From Chrysopilus asiliformis (lineage: Eukaryota; Arthropoda; Insecta; Diptera; Rhagionidae), in NCBI GenBank assembly GCA_964034945.1, contig OZ035961.1, positions 23,934,661 through 23,998,660 on the forward strand: 64,000 nt of DNA, read 5' to 3'. Positions 1 to 11,832 of this stretch are shown in pieces (within the stretch, counting starts at the first letter, position 1; each line of letters starts with the position of its first letter). A program made the position numbers and the translations under genes. The notes under the pieces are model-generated. The model saw nothing but the letters and a program-made list of their open reading frames with translations, did not search any database and was not told the origin of the DNA.

Positions 1-952
1 TTGAATTTTACTAAAAATAAAATAGAATATCAGGGAAAATAAGTCGATAGGCACAAGAGATTCTGAAAATAGGAAAATTTCCCTTTTTTCTATCGACATT
101 AGGTTGAGGTCGTCAAATTGTGGGACGGGTAAAATTGTGTATTCCATAATAAAGAATGTTGCTATTCGAAACGATGTCTAATATAAATCGATTCAAGAAA
201 AAAACCCCGGCCTAACGAAAAATTCCGTTTCTTTTCATGGAAAACCAAATGTATTCTTCTGCATACCAATTTCACATAAAAATTTTAATTGGAGCCACAT
301 TATTTTTTACTTGTTAATACCTTTATAAAAAAAAGGTAAATCTCTAAGAAAATTCCCATTTTTTTAAATATCTGCACAGAATTAATTCTTAAATTGAAAT
401 GATAAAACCCATGTCTTTAACGTGGGTTCTATAGGAAAAATCTTTAGATAATTTCTGAAAATATTGCCATACCATTCATCTTAATGTACTTACTATCTTA
501 CTGTACTTACTGTACACTAAAAGTGGTAAAGCACTAAAATCTAATTCAATATTTTGAAATGTGCAAGAAAAATTCAAACTACAACAATAGACTTTCCTAA
601 AAATCATAACTACAATTTATAAATCCCTCTTTGTTTATTAATTTTGTTTCTATCTAGAATTGACTGTCGTATTTCTTATATTAATACAAAGAGAAATTAT
701 GTTAAAAAGTTCTCGTACTTGATATCTGCCTGGCGATAACTGCCAATTAAGCAATTCCAGTTGTTTGATATTGATTTTCTTTTTGTGTAGCTGAAGCGTC
801 TATCGAATTCTAGGCTGGAATGTCCTATAAATTGATTGATACCACCTTGGCAGCTGCTTATCAGCGCATTGTGACCGCGTGTTGTGTTTCCTTATCGCTT
901 CAATCAAATCATATAAAAGCCTTTGCTTAATGTATACAAAAAATTACAATCA
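1..952. other. AT-rich sequence, no gene recognised
   Basis: This stretch is AT-rich with frequent stops in all frames. No exon, RNA gene or element end was recognised before the inverted-repeat element that begins at 957. A TATAAAAG-like string near 912 has no convincing initiator at the right distance. Confidence 0.5.
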
Positions 953-1230
953 TATACACTGAAAAAAAAAATAAAGTTTGGAAAGTGTTTGCAAACATCT
1001 ATAAAGAGTGTTTGCAGTAATAATTGTTTTTTATAGCAAACAGAACATTTTCGTTGACAACAATTATTGCTTAATGATGTTTATCCCAAACATTTAATAC
1101 TTCAAAAAACAATTTTTGTTCTGATTTAAAAAAAAAAATGGGGTTTGTTCTAAACAATTTTTGACTATTGTGACAAACACTTTTGATGAAGCCATTTACA
1201 AAATTTAAAATATTTATCAGAAACACTATC

Positions 1231-1731
1231 AGGGTATTCACACTCGTCTTTTAAATTGCGGGTAAATTTACCGCTCGGTAATTCAGTCAAATTTAACAGA
1301 TTTTTACCGAGACGGTAATTTGGTTCATGTAAAAATGAATTACCGGATTCGGTAATTGTAGACATGCCTTGAGTCGTGTTTTCCGGCCCGGTTATTCGGT
1401 ATCAAGAATCAACCGCGGGTGGCGCTAGTAATGGTTTTAGTTGTCAAATTTTCTCGCTGGCTTTTTGTTAATCTCATCGGACTGATGCAATTTTTTTCAA
1501 TTTTGATAGCCGTTGCCACAATAGAAATTCAAAAGAATACATCAAACATGGATTTAAAGGTATGTGACATATTTTACAATTAAATTCGCAGTTCATGATT
1601 TGGTCACGTATCAAATAAAAGCGCTGTTCTCAAATCTGTGCTGTGGGATGTTTACAGCAGAATATTTTCAGTCTTTTAATATTACCGAAAATACCGAATA
1701 CCGAAAATTAAAAGAGGATTGTGAATACCCT
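1231..1731. mobile_element. MITE with AGGGTATTCACA termini
   Basis: Terminal inverted repeats of about 24 bp are visible: AGGGTATTCACACTCGTCTT at 1231 and, on the opposite strand from 1731, AGGGTATTCACAATCCTCTT. Sub-terminal blocks repeat TACCGA or CGGTAA words on both sides. CTAT lies next to both ends but offset by one base, so the target duplication is uncertain. Near the right arm, ATGGATTTAAAG is followed by GTATGT (1549-1566), which looks like a start codon plus splice donor and could be the remains of a first transposase exon. Confidence 0.6.
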
Positions 1732-1980
1732 CTATATTTTTTCTAAGAAATATTTTTAGGGTTTATGACAAAAACTTGAAATTTAAGTAGTTCGTTCGTG
1801 ACAAACACAAAAATATTTGTGGTCAACTATGATAGTTAAAATTGTAAAATCGAATAATTTTCCTTTGTTGCAAAGAATCTTGTTGGTTAAATCAAACAAA
1901 AAATTGCAATTTCATTGAACTGTCAATGAACTTAGTGAAAAAGTCTTAATAGTGATTGAGCGTTTAGTTTTAGTGAAAAA

Positions 1981-2375
1981 CATAACAAAAGCTATAATTG
2001 CCAATCTGGCAATTATTGAAAACCCATATGGTGATAAGGCATTGTTCGAAGTTTAATTGAACAGCGAACAGTTATATCAAAATTCCACTTTGAAATCAAA
2101 CTTTTCAATAAGATTTTTTTAAAATTTTTACAATCGGATTTTGCTGTATGGGAGTTTTATGTAGAATCATATCCTAAATAACTTTTGTTCTTGCACTTTT
2201 TTGATAAGATGCACCGTTTTTGAGATATTCACAAAAATCGTTTTCGTTCGTATGGGCCCCCCCCCCCTTAATGGTCCATTTTTGCCCATTAACGAACTTA
2301 GCCTCGCATTTTACGAAGAACGAATTTGTATAAAATTTCAAGTCTCTAGCTCAATCCGTACACCCGCAATCCGTG
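1981..2375 (+). repeat. Dispersed repeat Z, copy 1
   Basis: This is the first of three copies in the window; the others (about 5885-6395 and 12080-12450) are inverted relative to it. Shared blocks include an imperfect palindrome ATTGCCAATCTGGCAAT near one end, a segment around CCATTTTTGCCCATTAACGA, and TCAAGTCTCTAGCTCAATCC. The copy runs straight into a GACGGACA-type array. No coding region is recognised. It is probably a non-autonomous element; the near-terminal palindrome and adjoining microsatellite are reminiscent of DINE/Helitron-type elements, but canonical ends are not seen. Confidence 0.6.
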
Positions 2376-2380
2376 TCACA

Positions 2381-2557
2381 GGCGGACGGACGGACGGACA
2401 GACGGACGGACAGACGGACGGACAAACGGACGGACGGACGGACGGACAGACGCAGGGATGGACAGGCAGATGGACGGACAGACGAACGGATAGACGGACG
2501 GACAAACGGACTGACAGACAGACGGATGGACAGACAGCCGGACGGATGGACAGACGG
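2381..2557. repeat. GGAC/GACA tetranucleotide array
   Basis: An imperfect array of GGAC, GACA and GACG units continues directly from repeat Z copy 1. The simple units keep frames open on both strands (Thr-Asp-Gly-Arg type peptides), which is an artefact of periodicity and not evidence of a gene. Confidence 0.85.
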
Positions 2558-3088
2558 TGCAAGTGTTTAGGAGCATTAGTTGTTTCAAACACTTCACTTA
2601 TAAAGTGTTTAAACAAAACATAAAACTGTTTATTCTAAACAATAAGTGTAGCAGATAACAATTATTAATGGTTACCATAAACACTTTTGTATTGTTTGTA
2701 ATCAAAACTCTTATTGTTTGCGTCAAGTCTCGTTTGGGATGAACATTACTTATTTTTTCAGTGTATACACATATTAAATATTAGGTTTGGCAGTGAATAA
2801 TGAGTTAATTCGTCAATGGTTTTGACACCCTGAAAATATGGAATTCGTAATTTGACATTCTTTCCTACAATCAAAATGGCTGATTAATTTGTTTAATAAA
2901 ACAATAAGATAATGTCAAATTCACTTTTTTTATGGTTGTTTGGATTAAATAAAGTCGAAAGAACAAAAATTCTATGGTCTCGCCGGAGGTAGACAAATCA
3001 CAGTATCGGCTGCCAGGTTAGACCCTTCTTTGTAAATTGAATTACGTATTTTCTCTTCATCCGGCTTAAAATTTCGGTTTATGATATT

Positions 3089-3240
3089 TAGGGTATTCAT
3101 GATTACCACGTAAACTGAGTAAATTTATCACCTCGTAAATGAACTGTCAAAATTTGTATGAGAAATCCTTTACGTGGCCTTGTAAGTTTACGCGACGAAA
3201 TTGGTGTGTATACAACCTCGTAAAATTAGGTAAACGCTAA
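3089..3240. repeat. Possible MITE fragment starting AGGGTATTCA
   Basis: AGGGTATTCATGATTACC begins like the ends of the 1231-1731 element, followed by several CGTAAA or TTTACG words and a TGTCAAAATTTG string. The matching right end is absent, so this may be a diverged or truncated relative. Confidence 0.3.
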
Positions 3241-3527
3241 ATACGAAGATTTTGAGAAATTGTGAAATTCAGCTTTAGAAAATGTGACATTCAGCTGAAA
3301 TTTTTCACTGATTCTCGGCATTTTCTACGTCTGTTGTGGCTGCTAAAACAGTGTTCTCCGGGATTTGAGCTTGGTTGCATCCTGCTCTACACCGTCTAGC
3401 TACCCTAGCCTTCTTCTGCCATCTGGTTTGCTCTAAATTACTCGTTCGATGCGAACTGAAGAGTTTGGGCGAGCCATATGACCAAGTTGTAGTTACTGCT
3501 TTGTTCTGAAGACACCATCAGTTTAAA

Positions 3528-3640
3528 TTGCTGTTACCTCTGATGTTGATGTTGATGGGTTGTATCGAAACCTTACAAATGTTGGAATTCAGCAATGGTT
3601 TATAATCTATGTTAAATTGTAGGCGCTCACAGCGGGATCA
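3528..3640 (+). repeat. Dispersed repeat Y, fragment
   Basis: The block TTGATGGGTTGTATCGAAAC followed by CTTACAAATGTT recurs, with changes, at 8280-8350, 48835-48866 and 56255-56285; the AAACCTTACAAATGTT core is also at 6631-6646. The downstream TGGTTTATAATCTATGT matches the GGTTCG(C/T)AAT(C/G)CATGT segment of the longer copies. Confidence 0.5.
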
Positions 3641-5719
3641 AAAAAAATTGATACGAAAGCTCAAATGATTATTGCATTAAATTTCCAGATTTAACTCATA
3701 AAATCACAATTTAAAACCCCTAAGTATCAACAAAACCGGACGAATATTAATTCAACCTACTAAAGTAGAGACTTTTTTTTTGATATCCCCATCCTCAGAA
3801 ACCCATCGATAAAGTGTCGATAGCCAATTTCCATAGCATGACTAACGAAATTAGCGTGATATTATCCATAATACGTTTCGATATTCTTTTCAACGCCTTA
3901 ATCGTTTTATTTCATATTTTGATAGCACCGCAAGAACTCTTGCACGATAAACGTTCGAATATCCCATTCTGCTATTATTTCGCACATTCATTCACATATT
4001 TTCCATGCTGATAGATAAACCAAATCGGATATTTATTTAAATAAATGACGCTTTGATTCGGGACTCTTTCGTAAAACAGTTCAGTGAGTTCCCAAACTTT
4101 TAGTGTTTGTTTACATTCATATCCGCCAAACATTTCATCCGAAAAACTCAACACGCTCAGGGGCAGGGATTTTTTTTTGTTTGAAGTCAGCACTTTTGAC
4201 GGGCATTGAAGGCCATCATTTCACACATTTTTCAATCTCATCCCACTTTTCGCTGGTATTGTGAGTGCTGCTGGAAATTTTCAAGATTCATTCAAGCATA
4301 GAATTTTATTAATATTATACATATTAAATGTACTTGAATTTGATGTACTGAATTGAGTTGATTTCACCTCATGGTGAATAAGCAACTCAACATCGATATT
4401 ACCCTTTCTGATATTTACGAATACCTACGAAACGGGTATAGAATTTACTTGAGTTTGAAGTAGAAGGCCGTGCGTGGTTTTACTTATCTATCTGTTTTCT
4501 ATATCGTCATATTTGTGCTTCTTTTGATGGAAATGGAAAATTTCTGCCGAAAGTGTGAGATGTGGGTGAAACTTTTCGATAATATACTCAGGTATATATT
4601 CCACATATGTTCGAAGAAGGGGGGGGCCTAGTGGGGTATTGCCTGACACTATATATAGATAGGCATATGTGGTCCTCTTTAAAATGAAAATGACATTGTA
4701 CTTCTTATCAAAAAATAAATTTTTTCCATCGTCGTTTTCTTTGGCGTTACGTTTTTTTTTCTTCACTTCAATGTATGTCATTGAGTCAATGGATAGGTGA
4801 TGTTGTACTGCTTTACTCAACCAGATTTCCTTTCAAAGTACATACTTTTCTACGCATTTTGTCGGAAATTGTGATATCGATTTTAGAATTTTTCTATTAG
4901 CCTAGGGGGGGCGATCTTTTTTTTTTTGGCTATGATGGAAACTTACGTGGCTTTTGTGAACACCGAAGAAAATAAAAAGATGAATTGTTAGGCTCTTTAT
5001 TTGGTACTTATCCGTCTATAATCTTTAATATATGAAATATGGAAATGGCACTGAAAATTCTACATGAATCATACAGGGTTTTTTATGCTGCTTTCTTTCG
5101 AAATAGAATAGAATCAAAATAGAAAGTTCAATAGAGGGTAAATATACATTATTTTGGGAAAATCTTTGTTAGTATTGATGTTGGATTAAGGAATTAAATT
5201 TTTCACTAAAACTAGATAACAAATCCAAATTTTTATTCAAGATTTGTGAAAGGAAAAACCTTTGAGAATTATAGGGATTATTTTTAGAATTTATAGAAGT
5301 CACAAAAAAAAATATGTAAGACGACTAATTATTTTGTTTTCAACTTGCAACCTGAGCCGCCTCGATGGTGGGGTGGAAGAGAGAGGGGGAAGGGGGGGAG
5401 AGGCACCGCTATAGGATGGTAAAGTCGCCACTAGGCGGATGTCAATTTTGGATGAGTAAAACAAATTCAAACCGGTGACTTCACAAAAATGATCCACATT
5501 TTCTCCCATGATTTGTTAAATTCACTTTAACAAGTTAATCGACTACACATTAGGGCTAATTTCTAACATAAGATCACCCACCTAGGGCGTCATTTTTCTG
5601 AGTTATGGCATGTCGAGACATTTGGAAGTTTGCTGCGTCAAATTCGGACCTCTCAAAGGATAAAACATGAAGATACGCTTTTCTTACAACTGTTAGGTCA
5701 ATTTAATTTGATTTTGGCA
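3641..5719. other. AT-rich sequence, no gene recognised
   Basis: Frames are short and show no recognisable domain. A G-rich patch at about 5365-5400 resembles the G-rich segments of Helitron-like copies elsewhere in the window but lacks the diagnostic ends. Confidence 0.45.
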
Positions 5720-5873
5720 TTAACACATTGACTGCCATGGCTATCATTTTCGATAGCTGGGTCTACAATCTACATGCATACATACATACATTCATACATA
5801 CGTACATTCTACATACATGTATTGGCATCTCCCTCACATTTTTGCAAAATTGGTCTGGCAGTCAACGTGTTAA
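5720..5873. mobile_element. piggyBac-type miniature element, 154 bp including TTAA
   Basis: Both ends carry the TTAA that piggyBac elements duplicate. The left end is TTAACACATTGACTGCCA; the right end read inward is TTAACACGTTGACTGCCA, one mismatch in 18. The interior is too short to encode a transposase and consists of CATACATA-type sequence. The same TTAACACGTTGA start occurs in the element at 31300-31669, so both were probably mobilised by related enzymes. Confidence 0.8.
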
Positions 5874-5884
5874 AAAAATTTCGT

Positions 5885-6395
5885 CCGTGGCGCATTTTTT
5901 ATACCCGTATGGTGAAACCAAAGAGTATACTAAATTTGCCTTACCGTTTGTAACGCCAAGATCCCGTCATCAGTGTGTAAAAAAAATCGAATTTTGCATG
6001 TCCGTCCGTCTGTCCGTTTGTGGCGCGGATTGCGGGCGCACGGATTGAGCTAGAGACTTGAAATTTTACGCAGATTCGTTTTTCGTAAAATGCAAGGTTA
6101 AGTTCGTCAATGGGCAAAAATGGACCATTAGTGGGGGAGGGGGTTGTACCCCCCATACGAACGAAAATGTTTTTTGCGAATATCTCAAAAACGGTGCATC
6201 TTATCTCAAAAACGGTGGATATGATTCTACATAAAACTCCCATACATCAAAATCCGATAGCAATAAATTTTAAAAAATCTTTTTGAAAAGTTTGACTTCA
6301 AAGTGGAATTTTGATACAACTGTTCGCTGTTCAATTAAACGGGTTTCCAATAATTGCCAGATTGGCAATTATAGTTTTTGTTATGTTTCAATAAA
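5885..6395 (-). repeat. Dispersed repeat Z, copy 2 with GTCC tail
   Basis: From about 6045 to 6390 this matches repeat Z in inverted orientation, including GAATATCTCAAAAACGGTGC, CATAAAACTCCCATACATCA and the terminal ATTGCCAGATTGGCAAT palindrome. Before it lie ATACCCGTATGGTGAAACC, GTTTGTAACGCC and GTCCGTCCGTCTGTCC, an arrangement like widespread dipteran repeats as I remember them. A CCTGCGGCGCA word follows at 6403 and the similar CCGTGGCGCA lies at 5885. Confidence 0.55.
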
Positions 6396-6402
6396 GGTTT
6401 TG

Positions 6403-6413
6403 CCTGCGGCGCA
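6403..6413 (+). repeat. CCTGCGGCGCA word
   Basis: One occurrence of a GC-rich word that recurs through the window. Here it lies in TTTTGCCTGCGGCGCAATTT, nearly repeated around 23144. Confidence 0.5.
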
Positions 6414-6630
6414 ATTTTTGTTGCGTATTAAGATACTCTAGATATAAAATAATCAAAAATCAGAAATTGAAAGAAATCTTTTTCTCACTGACCAGTCTAT
6501 CAAAATTTTCAAGCACACTAAAATTCGTAGTTGTCAATTTTTCGAGACGCCTCTCGCATATAACCCACACTGTGAACATATAACCCACATACAATTGATG
6601 TCACACCCTCTTTTCCGTTGAGTAGTAAAT

Positions 6631-6646
6631 AAACCTTACAAATGTT
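6631..6646 (+). repeat. Core of dispersed repeat Y
   Basis: AAACCTTACAAATGTT is identical to the core at 48851-48866 and in the copy near 3569. Confidence 0.4.
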
Positions 6647-6649
6647 CAC

Positions 6650-9600
6650 GACCTTTAACCATGATCTACAAAGCTTCGGATCTTTCATTAAAAAAATTCT
6701 AAATTTTGGAATTTTCTTAAAAGTTTTAACAAAATATTGAATAATTTAATACCTAGACTGGAATCATCAAGGATTTTCATCGTTTTTTCCTAAAATTGTT
6801 TTAATATATTCAGGTGAAATTCCTTTTTTTTTGAATCTCCAAAATCAAATAGAGAATTACGTCAGTAAAAACTTTCCTTCTTTTTGCCTATTTGATGTGG
6901 ACTTCCAAGGCCTTAAGGTGAATTGGTTTTTTCTTAGTTGAGTTAAAGACAATCTTATGGACAAAATTGTCAGAAGCCACCTGTTGTTAGAACGACTTGC
7001 CCACCTCGTCTTTCATATTGTGATCATCCTGTTCTATGTATTAAAGTTGCTGTTCCATGTTCTGTCGTAAATTGCTTTTAAATTTTAGACAATTTGCAAC
7101 TTGAGGCTATCCCGCTGCTTGCCAATCCAGGACAATTCCTTCAACCCAGAGAAGTTCAGAAGAATGCCAGATGGAATGTAATTTATCACACACCAATGAT
7201 TTTTTTCATAAATACATCCAGGATATGAGCAGGCGAATGATTTCGCTCTTCTACGTATATGGGTCGCAGCGTCGGTCCGTCTTCTACGGTTTGGTTTTTT
7301 TTCTACCCTCATGTCCTTAAAATAATAATTTTAATAGGAAACTTTTTATGGTATTTTCTCTTTTGTGTCCTGGATACGATCTATAAGATAAAAAAAAATA
7401 AAAAAATCTGATCCCCCTTTTTCTTTTCTGCCCATGGCAGCCTATTTCTCCGGTTCTTCTCATCCTTTTTTACTGTACTCTTTTTTAATAAAAACCAAAG
7501 AAAAAGTATTTCTCGGAGACAGACAAAGTAATAACAGCGACGCATTCTGTAGACAACAGTAAAAGTTTACTCATCCGAAATTAAAAAGTGTGTAGCACAT
7601 GTGCCTTCACGAATCCTGGCTTCTGGGCCTAGATTTGAACACTCCCCAAAGAATTAGGACTACAGAAGGACATCTTTTTTTTTGTTTTCGGCCGGAAGCA
7701 GTTATCCCAGTAAGCATAAAACTGAGTAAACATTACGTTTCAAGTTAACTTAGAGTTTGAGTAATTTTGAAATCGGAAAACAAAATTATTAATCTGAAAA
7801 GGTGGTTAAAAAAAATACAACAGATCGGAGAATATTCTTACTTTGATATTTAGTAATTTTATTTTCATGGTTAGTTTGCTATACTCCTCCAGGTTTTACT
7901 AAAATCCTTTGGCATTTTTTTTCCTCTTTCTACCGAATGATCCTTTTGTCTTTGACATTTAATTTATTGTTAATCGAAAAAGATATGAAGATGTGTCTTA
8001 TATAAACTTTTTCACATGTAATTATAGCACGATAGGATTTTTCGTGCACAAGAGAATCATATAGTAGACTTTTTTAATGTTTAGGAGATACGAGTAACAA
8101 ACAAAAAGTCTTATCCCGCTAGATCTGGCTAGTAAGGTGGATGTTTCAACAAGAAAATTCTATAATTTGTTAAAAACCTCATGAAAAACTTTCCTAAAAA
8201 ATATTCTGAATATAATTTTTTCCCTGATTTGGTGGCTGTCTTAATAACTAATAATCCTATCAAATCTAACAATTCATGGCGCCTGCTGTTGATGTGATGC
8301 AAACCTCATAAATGTTGCAATCCCTTTACAATCAATGTAAAAAATTGGATAGCGTTCAAAAAGGTTGTTTTGCAGACCTAACCAATTTGCGTTCGGGGCT
8401 ACAAAATGTGTCTCGTTAATTTTCGGCTTTTCAGACCCCCTTTTCCTCTCATCGTGAATTTTTGCGATTTTTTGTATGGCTTTGATATTGCCGTCTCAAT
8501 GCTGTAGCCCCCCTGCCCTATTCCACTTTTAAATGTGTAAAGTATTTTATAGACAGACGATTTCTTATTATCCATAATTTTTTGTGATTGACATTCGGAA
8601 TACTGAATTTTTAGTGCAAAACAGTCCTCATAACTTATAGAAAACATTTATTTTTGCATTAATTGAGTAAAACAAACTGGTCACTTAAAGATCACGACCT
8701 TCTAAATAATTAGCAAACTTCAATTACATTCTAGAAAATTTCTTTGAAAAAAATGAAACATTTTATCTATTTGTTGTTGACGAAAAACATTTGTAAGTTT
8801 TCATATCTGTCGAGTAATCATCTTAACAAAAATGACATCAACTTGGCTAATTCATTGCCCACCACTATATTTGAGACGCGCCACCCACTGTCCACGTACT
8901 CGAATTTCAAACATAACAAAATTGGACAAATGCTTGTGTGGGTAAAAAAAAATCTAAATTACAAAGTAGTTCTTTGCTTGACCTCGAATGGATGTACGAA
9001 GAAGATTCAGTAGCCGAGCTAATAGTCATCTGTCAAACTTTGGCACATCATGCAAAATGTGTACCGCTACGACACGAAGGATCAATTTGTTGAAATTTTT
9101 GACCATCGTACATTTTAATGAAGATAAATGAATTGAAATTTCTAACGTAAGTCTTAAGAAAATGAAAATTGGTCCACTGCGGGGAGAGTTTCTCGTTTTA
9201 CTTTCGTTAAGTGAACCGCAAAGCGCTCAAGAGATCAGAATTACATTTTGAAGGTCAAGTCGTATCGGTTCTCTTGGTAGACGGCGATTGTTCATTTTAA
9301 TCCCTTACAACAAACATAAATGATGTAGATCTGAGAATCATCGGCCATGGTTTTATGGCAAGTCTCACCTGACCCGCAGGAATTCAAAAAAGGCGGCGAT
9401 GCGCTTGAAACTAAAAGTCATGGAAACGAGAAAAACGTAACGACGATAATGGTACCATCCCTGCAAGCATCGGGAAACCTGAATCCAAATTGGCATCGAA
9501 ATTTCTTGAGTTCTGTCGATGATCGGTTGTCTGGCTTGTTTGGATTCCTTATTTTATTCGGCTTCAATTCTTATAGCTGAACTACATTAATCCATAGAAG

Positions 9601-9770
9601 AAAAAAATTGCCTTCAATTTAATTAAAACTGATTGCATTTCTGAATGTAATTTGGTAAATTACGCATAATTACCTGATATTTAATTAATTACGTGTAGTT
9701 AATTATAAATAATATGCATACATCTCTCGATTTCCGGCGTTTTTGGTTGGGTGAAATTTTTTGATTGTGC
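6650..9770. other. AT-rich sequence, no gene recognised
   Basis: No domain, exon or full element was recognised. A diverged repeat Y fragment lies at about 8280-8350. A 77-codon frame at 9347-9580 on the plus strand has rather balanced composition but no recognisable similarity, and it is short enough to occur by chance in a window of this size. Confidence 0.4.
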
Positions 9771-9776
9771 AACATA

Positions 9777-10139
9777 AAGGGTATTTCAATAAGGACATAA
9801 CAATTTTGTATTTTAATAAAAACGTATCCTAAAACTTTTTTTATGATCTGGCAATGCTAAAACGTCAGTCAAGGTTTACATTTTTATCATGGTGAAGTTC
9901 ACGAACGAACAACGTTTGGAAATTATTAAAACTCACTACCGAAATTCTGAGTCGGTGGTCGCAATCTTGTAATCTCGAGAAATGGTCCGGTCGAATGGTC
10001 GAACCTCGCTCATGCGATTTAACGCCGTTGGATTTCTTTTTATGGGGTTATGTTAAGTCGTTGGTTTATGCCAACAAGCCAACAACGTTAGAGGAGCTCA
10101 GGAACAATATCGAACGCGAAATTGCCAACGTAAAGCGAT
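9777..10139 (+). pseudogene. Mariner-type transposase relic, internally deleted
   Basis: A TA at 9775-9776 precedes AAGGGTATTTCAATAAGGAC, like the end of the mariner relic at 22308. The start codon at 9889 opens MVKFTNEQRLEIIKTHYRNS, the N-terminus typical of an insect Tc1/mariner-like transposase (DNA binding and cut-and-paste transposition in the nucleus). The frame stops at 9972. Directly after, a different segment reads RSCDLTPLDFFLWGYVKS then LVYANKPTTLEELRNNIERE, the catalytic C-terminus around the third acidic residue. The middle of the protein, with the first two catalytic aspartates, is missing, so the copy is dead. The right end is lost close to the following Helitron-like element. 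Confidence 0.85.
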
Positions 10140-10242
10140 TTTTTTTTGTCATGGTATAATGCAAATAACAAGAAACTCAAATTCGCATTATGTATTGGAC
10201 CTGATAAATCATCATATCAGACTAATAAAAATGAGTTGGTGT

Positions 10243-10308
10243 CTGTCTGTCTGTCTGTCTATCTGTCTGTCTGTCTATCTGTCTGTCTGTCTATCTGTCT
10301 GTCTGTTC
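10243..10308. repeat. TCTG microsatellite
   Basis: TCTG units with occasional TCTA variants lie at the 5' side of the Helitron-like element. The 27.8-kb copy has the complementary CAGA array at the equivalent place. Confidence 0.9.
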
Positions 10309-10669
10309 CTCTTTCACGCAAAAACGGCTGAACCGATTGACTTGACATTTTGGCATAAGTGTCTGTGGTAGTTCTGGTTCCAAAATAGGCATACGGAAAA
10401 GTAGCGCCAGGGGTGGGGGAGTAAGGGTAGGGTGAGTAAGGGGAGGGGGAGTAAGGGGAGGGGGTAAAGTGATTTCGAAACTTAGTTTTTGCGCTATGTT
10501 ACTCTTTCGCGGGGAAACTACTGAACCGATTGGCCTGAAATTTGGCATAGATGTTCGTCGGGAGTCCTACCCCAAAATAGACCCATTAAAAAGTAGCCCG
10601 ACAGCTGGGAGAGTAAGGGGAGTAAGGAGAGGATACATTAAACGCCCGGCAGGAGGCCGTATATTATTT

Positions 10670-10689
10670 GGGGGGGGGGGGGGGGGGGG
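10670..10689 (+). repeat. Poly-G tract of 20
   Basis: Twenty uninterrupted guanines lie just before the 3' hairpin of the Helitron-like element. Such a tract can adopt G-quadruplex structures and is prone to length error in assembly. Confidence 0.85.
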
Positions 10690-10739
10690 TTAACCGCGAA
10701 GCGGGCGTTGCCCGTCGCTTTACCTTTAGAACAATCCTA

Positions 10740-11830
10740 TCAATTTTTGGTGACCGTAAGTGATCAAAATTGCGGCTTTCTAAACATGTAATATTGGTTT
10801 TCGCAATTTTCTCGAAAACTACTCATTTTTCAGTAGTCTTATGTATCACAAAAGTTGGAGACCATAAAATTTCCTATATTGGCGTTATTTTAAACCTCAT
10901 CAAGTCCTTAGAACATTTTTACCGCCCGAAATCAGAGATTTTCCGTTTGGAAAGAACCATAAAATTACTGGACAAATGTAGTTCTAGCATAGGATCGTTC
11001 TGTTCTGAAGAAAAAATTGTGAGGGGGTGCTTTGTACACCTTGTCATTACTCCATCGGTGATCGCATCGTGGATCGTCTTATGGCTAGCCAGCCATCGCC
11101 CCATGTTTTATCATAAAAAGTGATCGTCATGGACAGGAACCGGTTTAAGACTTCAAGACACGTCTAAAGAAAATATTTTTTTTCCTTCTCAATATTTATT
11201 CATTTTTATTTATCTTTTTATTTAGTTATTTTCCACATCTATTTTTTGTTTATTTGTTATATTCTTATTTTGTCTGAGGTGCTGCAGATCTGAGACAATG
11301 AATACAGGTAGACACGATTGGGACAGGTACAGGTATCATCATTATAGCCGATTACGTTGTGTGCGATTCGATTACCAACATTCTAATCGGTTGGCGTGTT
11401 TACTGGACTTTTATAATATTAGTGGTTGGTAAGGAGTTGCTTTAATTTACTTGATGGGTAACTTTTTGGTCTCTTAGCGCGCCAAAGTTAGTAATTTTCT
11501 GTTTCACAGGTATTTCTAGTCTTGTCTTCTTGTTCTTTTCCTTCTTAGCTCACCTTTTTGGTTGTAAAAAGAAAACCTCTTGATGGTTGTTGTTCGATCA
11601 ACTCAAGAGTAGTTATTGTGGTTAGGTGGGGGAGAATTATTTTGGCATTGCCAAGGATTTTTATTATTAAAGTTCATCGATGATTAAATGTTGTCTTTTG
11701 CTATAAATTATTCATGAAATTTATTTCTATTGCGGTGGATACGATTTATTTATGTATTAGGCAAAAGTCAAAAACCTGATATTGATTGTGACATTAAATG
11801 CATTAAACGTTGACTTTAGAGGCCAATTTC
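10740..11830. other. AT-rich sequence, no gene recognised
   Basis: A 117-codon frame at 10770-11123 on the plus strand has no recognisable motif. Its TTTTCGCAATTTTCTCGAAA words also occur inverted near 28163, which suggests repeat-derived sequence and not a host gene. Confidence 0.4.
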
Positions 11831-11832
11831 CG

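Larger units (their letters stand above)
957..2763. mobile_element. Composite inverted-repeat element, probably non-autonomous
   Basis: The left end reads CACTGAAAAAA followed by A and ATAA; the right end reads TTATTTTTTCAGTG, so the ends are inverted copies. TATA lies directly outside both ends (953-956 and 2764-2767), which fits a 4-bp or TA target duplication. The two flanks share AAACACTTTTG- and AACAATTATT-like words, as expected for arms of one element. The interior holds another miniature element (1231-1731), a dispersed repeat (1981-2375) and a tetranucleotide array (2381-2557), so this appears to be a nested insertion. No transposase is recognised and the superfamily is undecided. 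Confidence 0.5.
10212..10729 (+). mobile_element. Helitron-like non-autonomous element, family 1
   Basis: The 5' end reads A then TCATATCAGACTAATAAAAA, followed by TGAGTTGGTGTCTG. The 3' end holds the hairpin GCGGGCGTTGCCCG and, after about 12 bases, TTTAG, a degenerate form of the Helitron CTRR terminus. The interior is homologous, in opposite orientation, to the element at 27763-28103: CGCAAAAACGGCTGAACCGA, the GTGATTTCGAAACTTAG block and GCGCTATGTTACTCTTTCGC. It contains a TCTG array and a poly-G tract. No Rep/helicase is present. Boundaries are less certain than in the 27.8-kb copy. Confidence 0.65.

Noticed and set aside
905..960. TATAAAAG near 912 as a promoter
   Set aside because: No initiator lies 25-32 bases downstream, and the sequence there is the edge of the inverted-repeat element.
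2201..2623. 140-codon frame over the GACGGACA array
   Set aside because: Most of it translates the tetranucleotide array; the opposite strand and other frames are open too.
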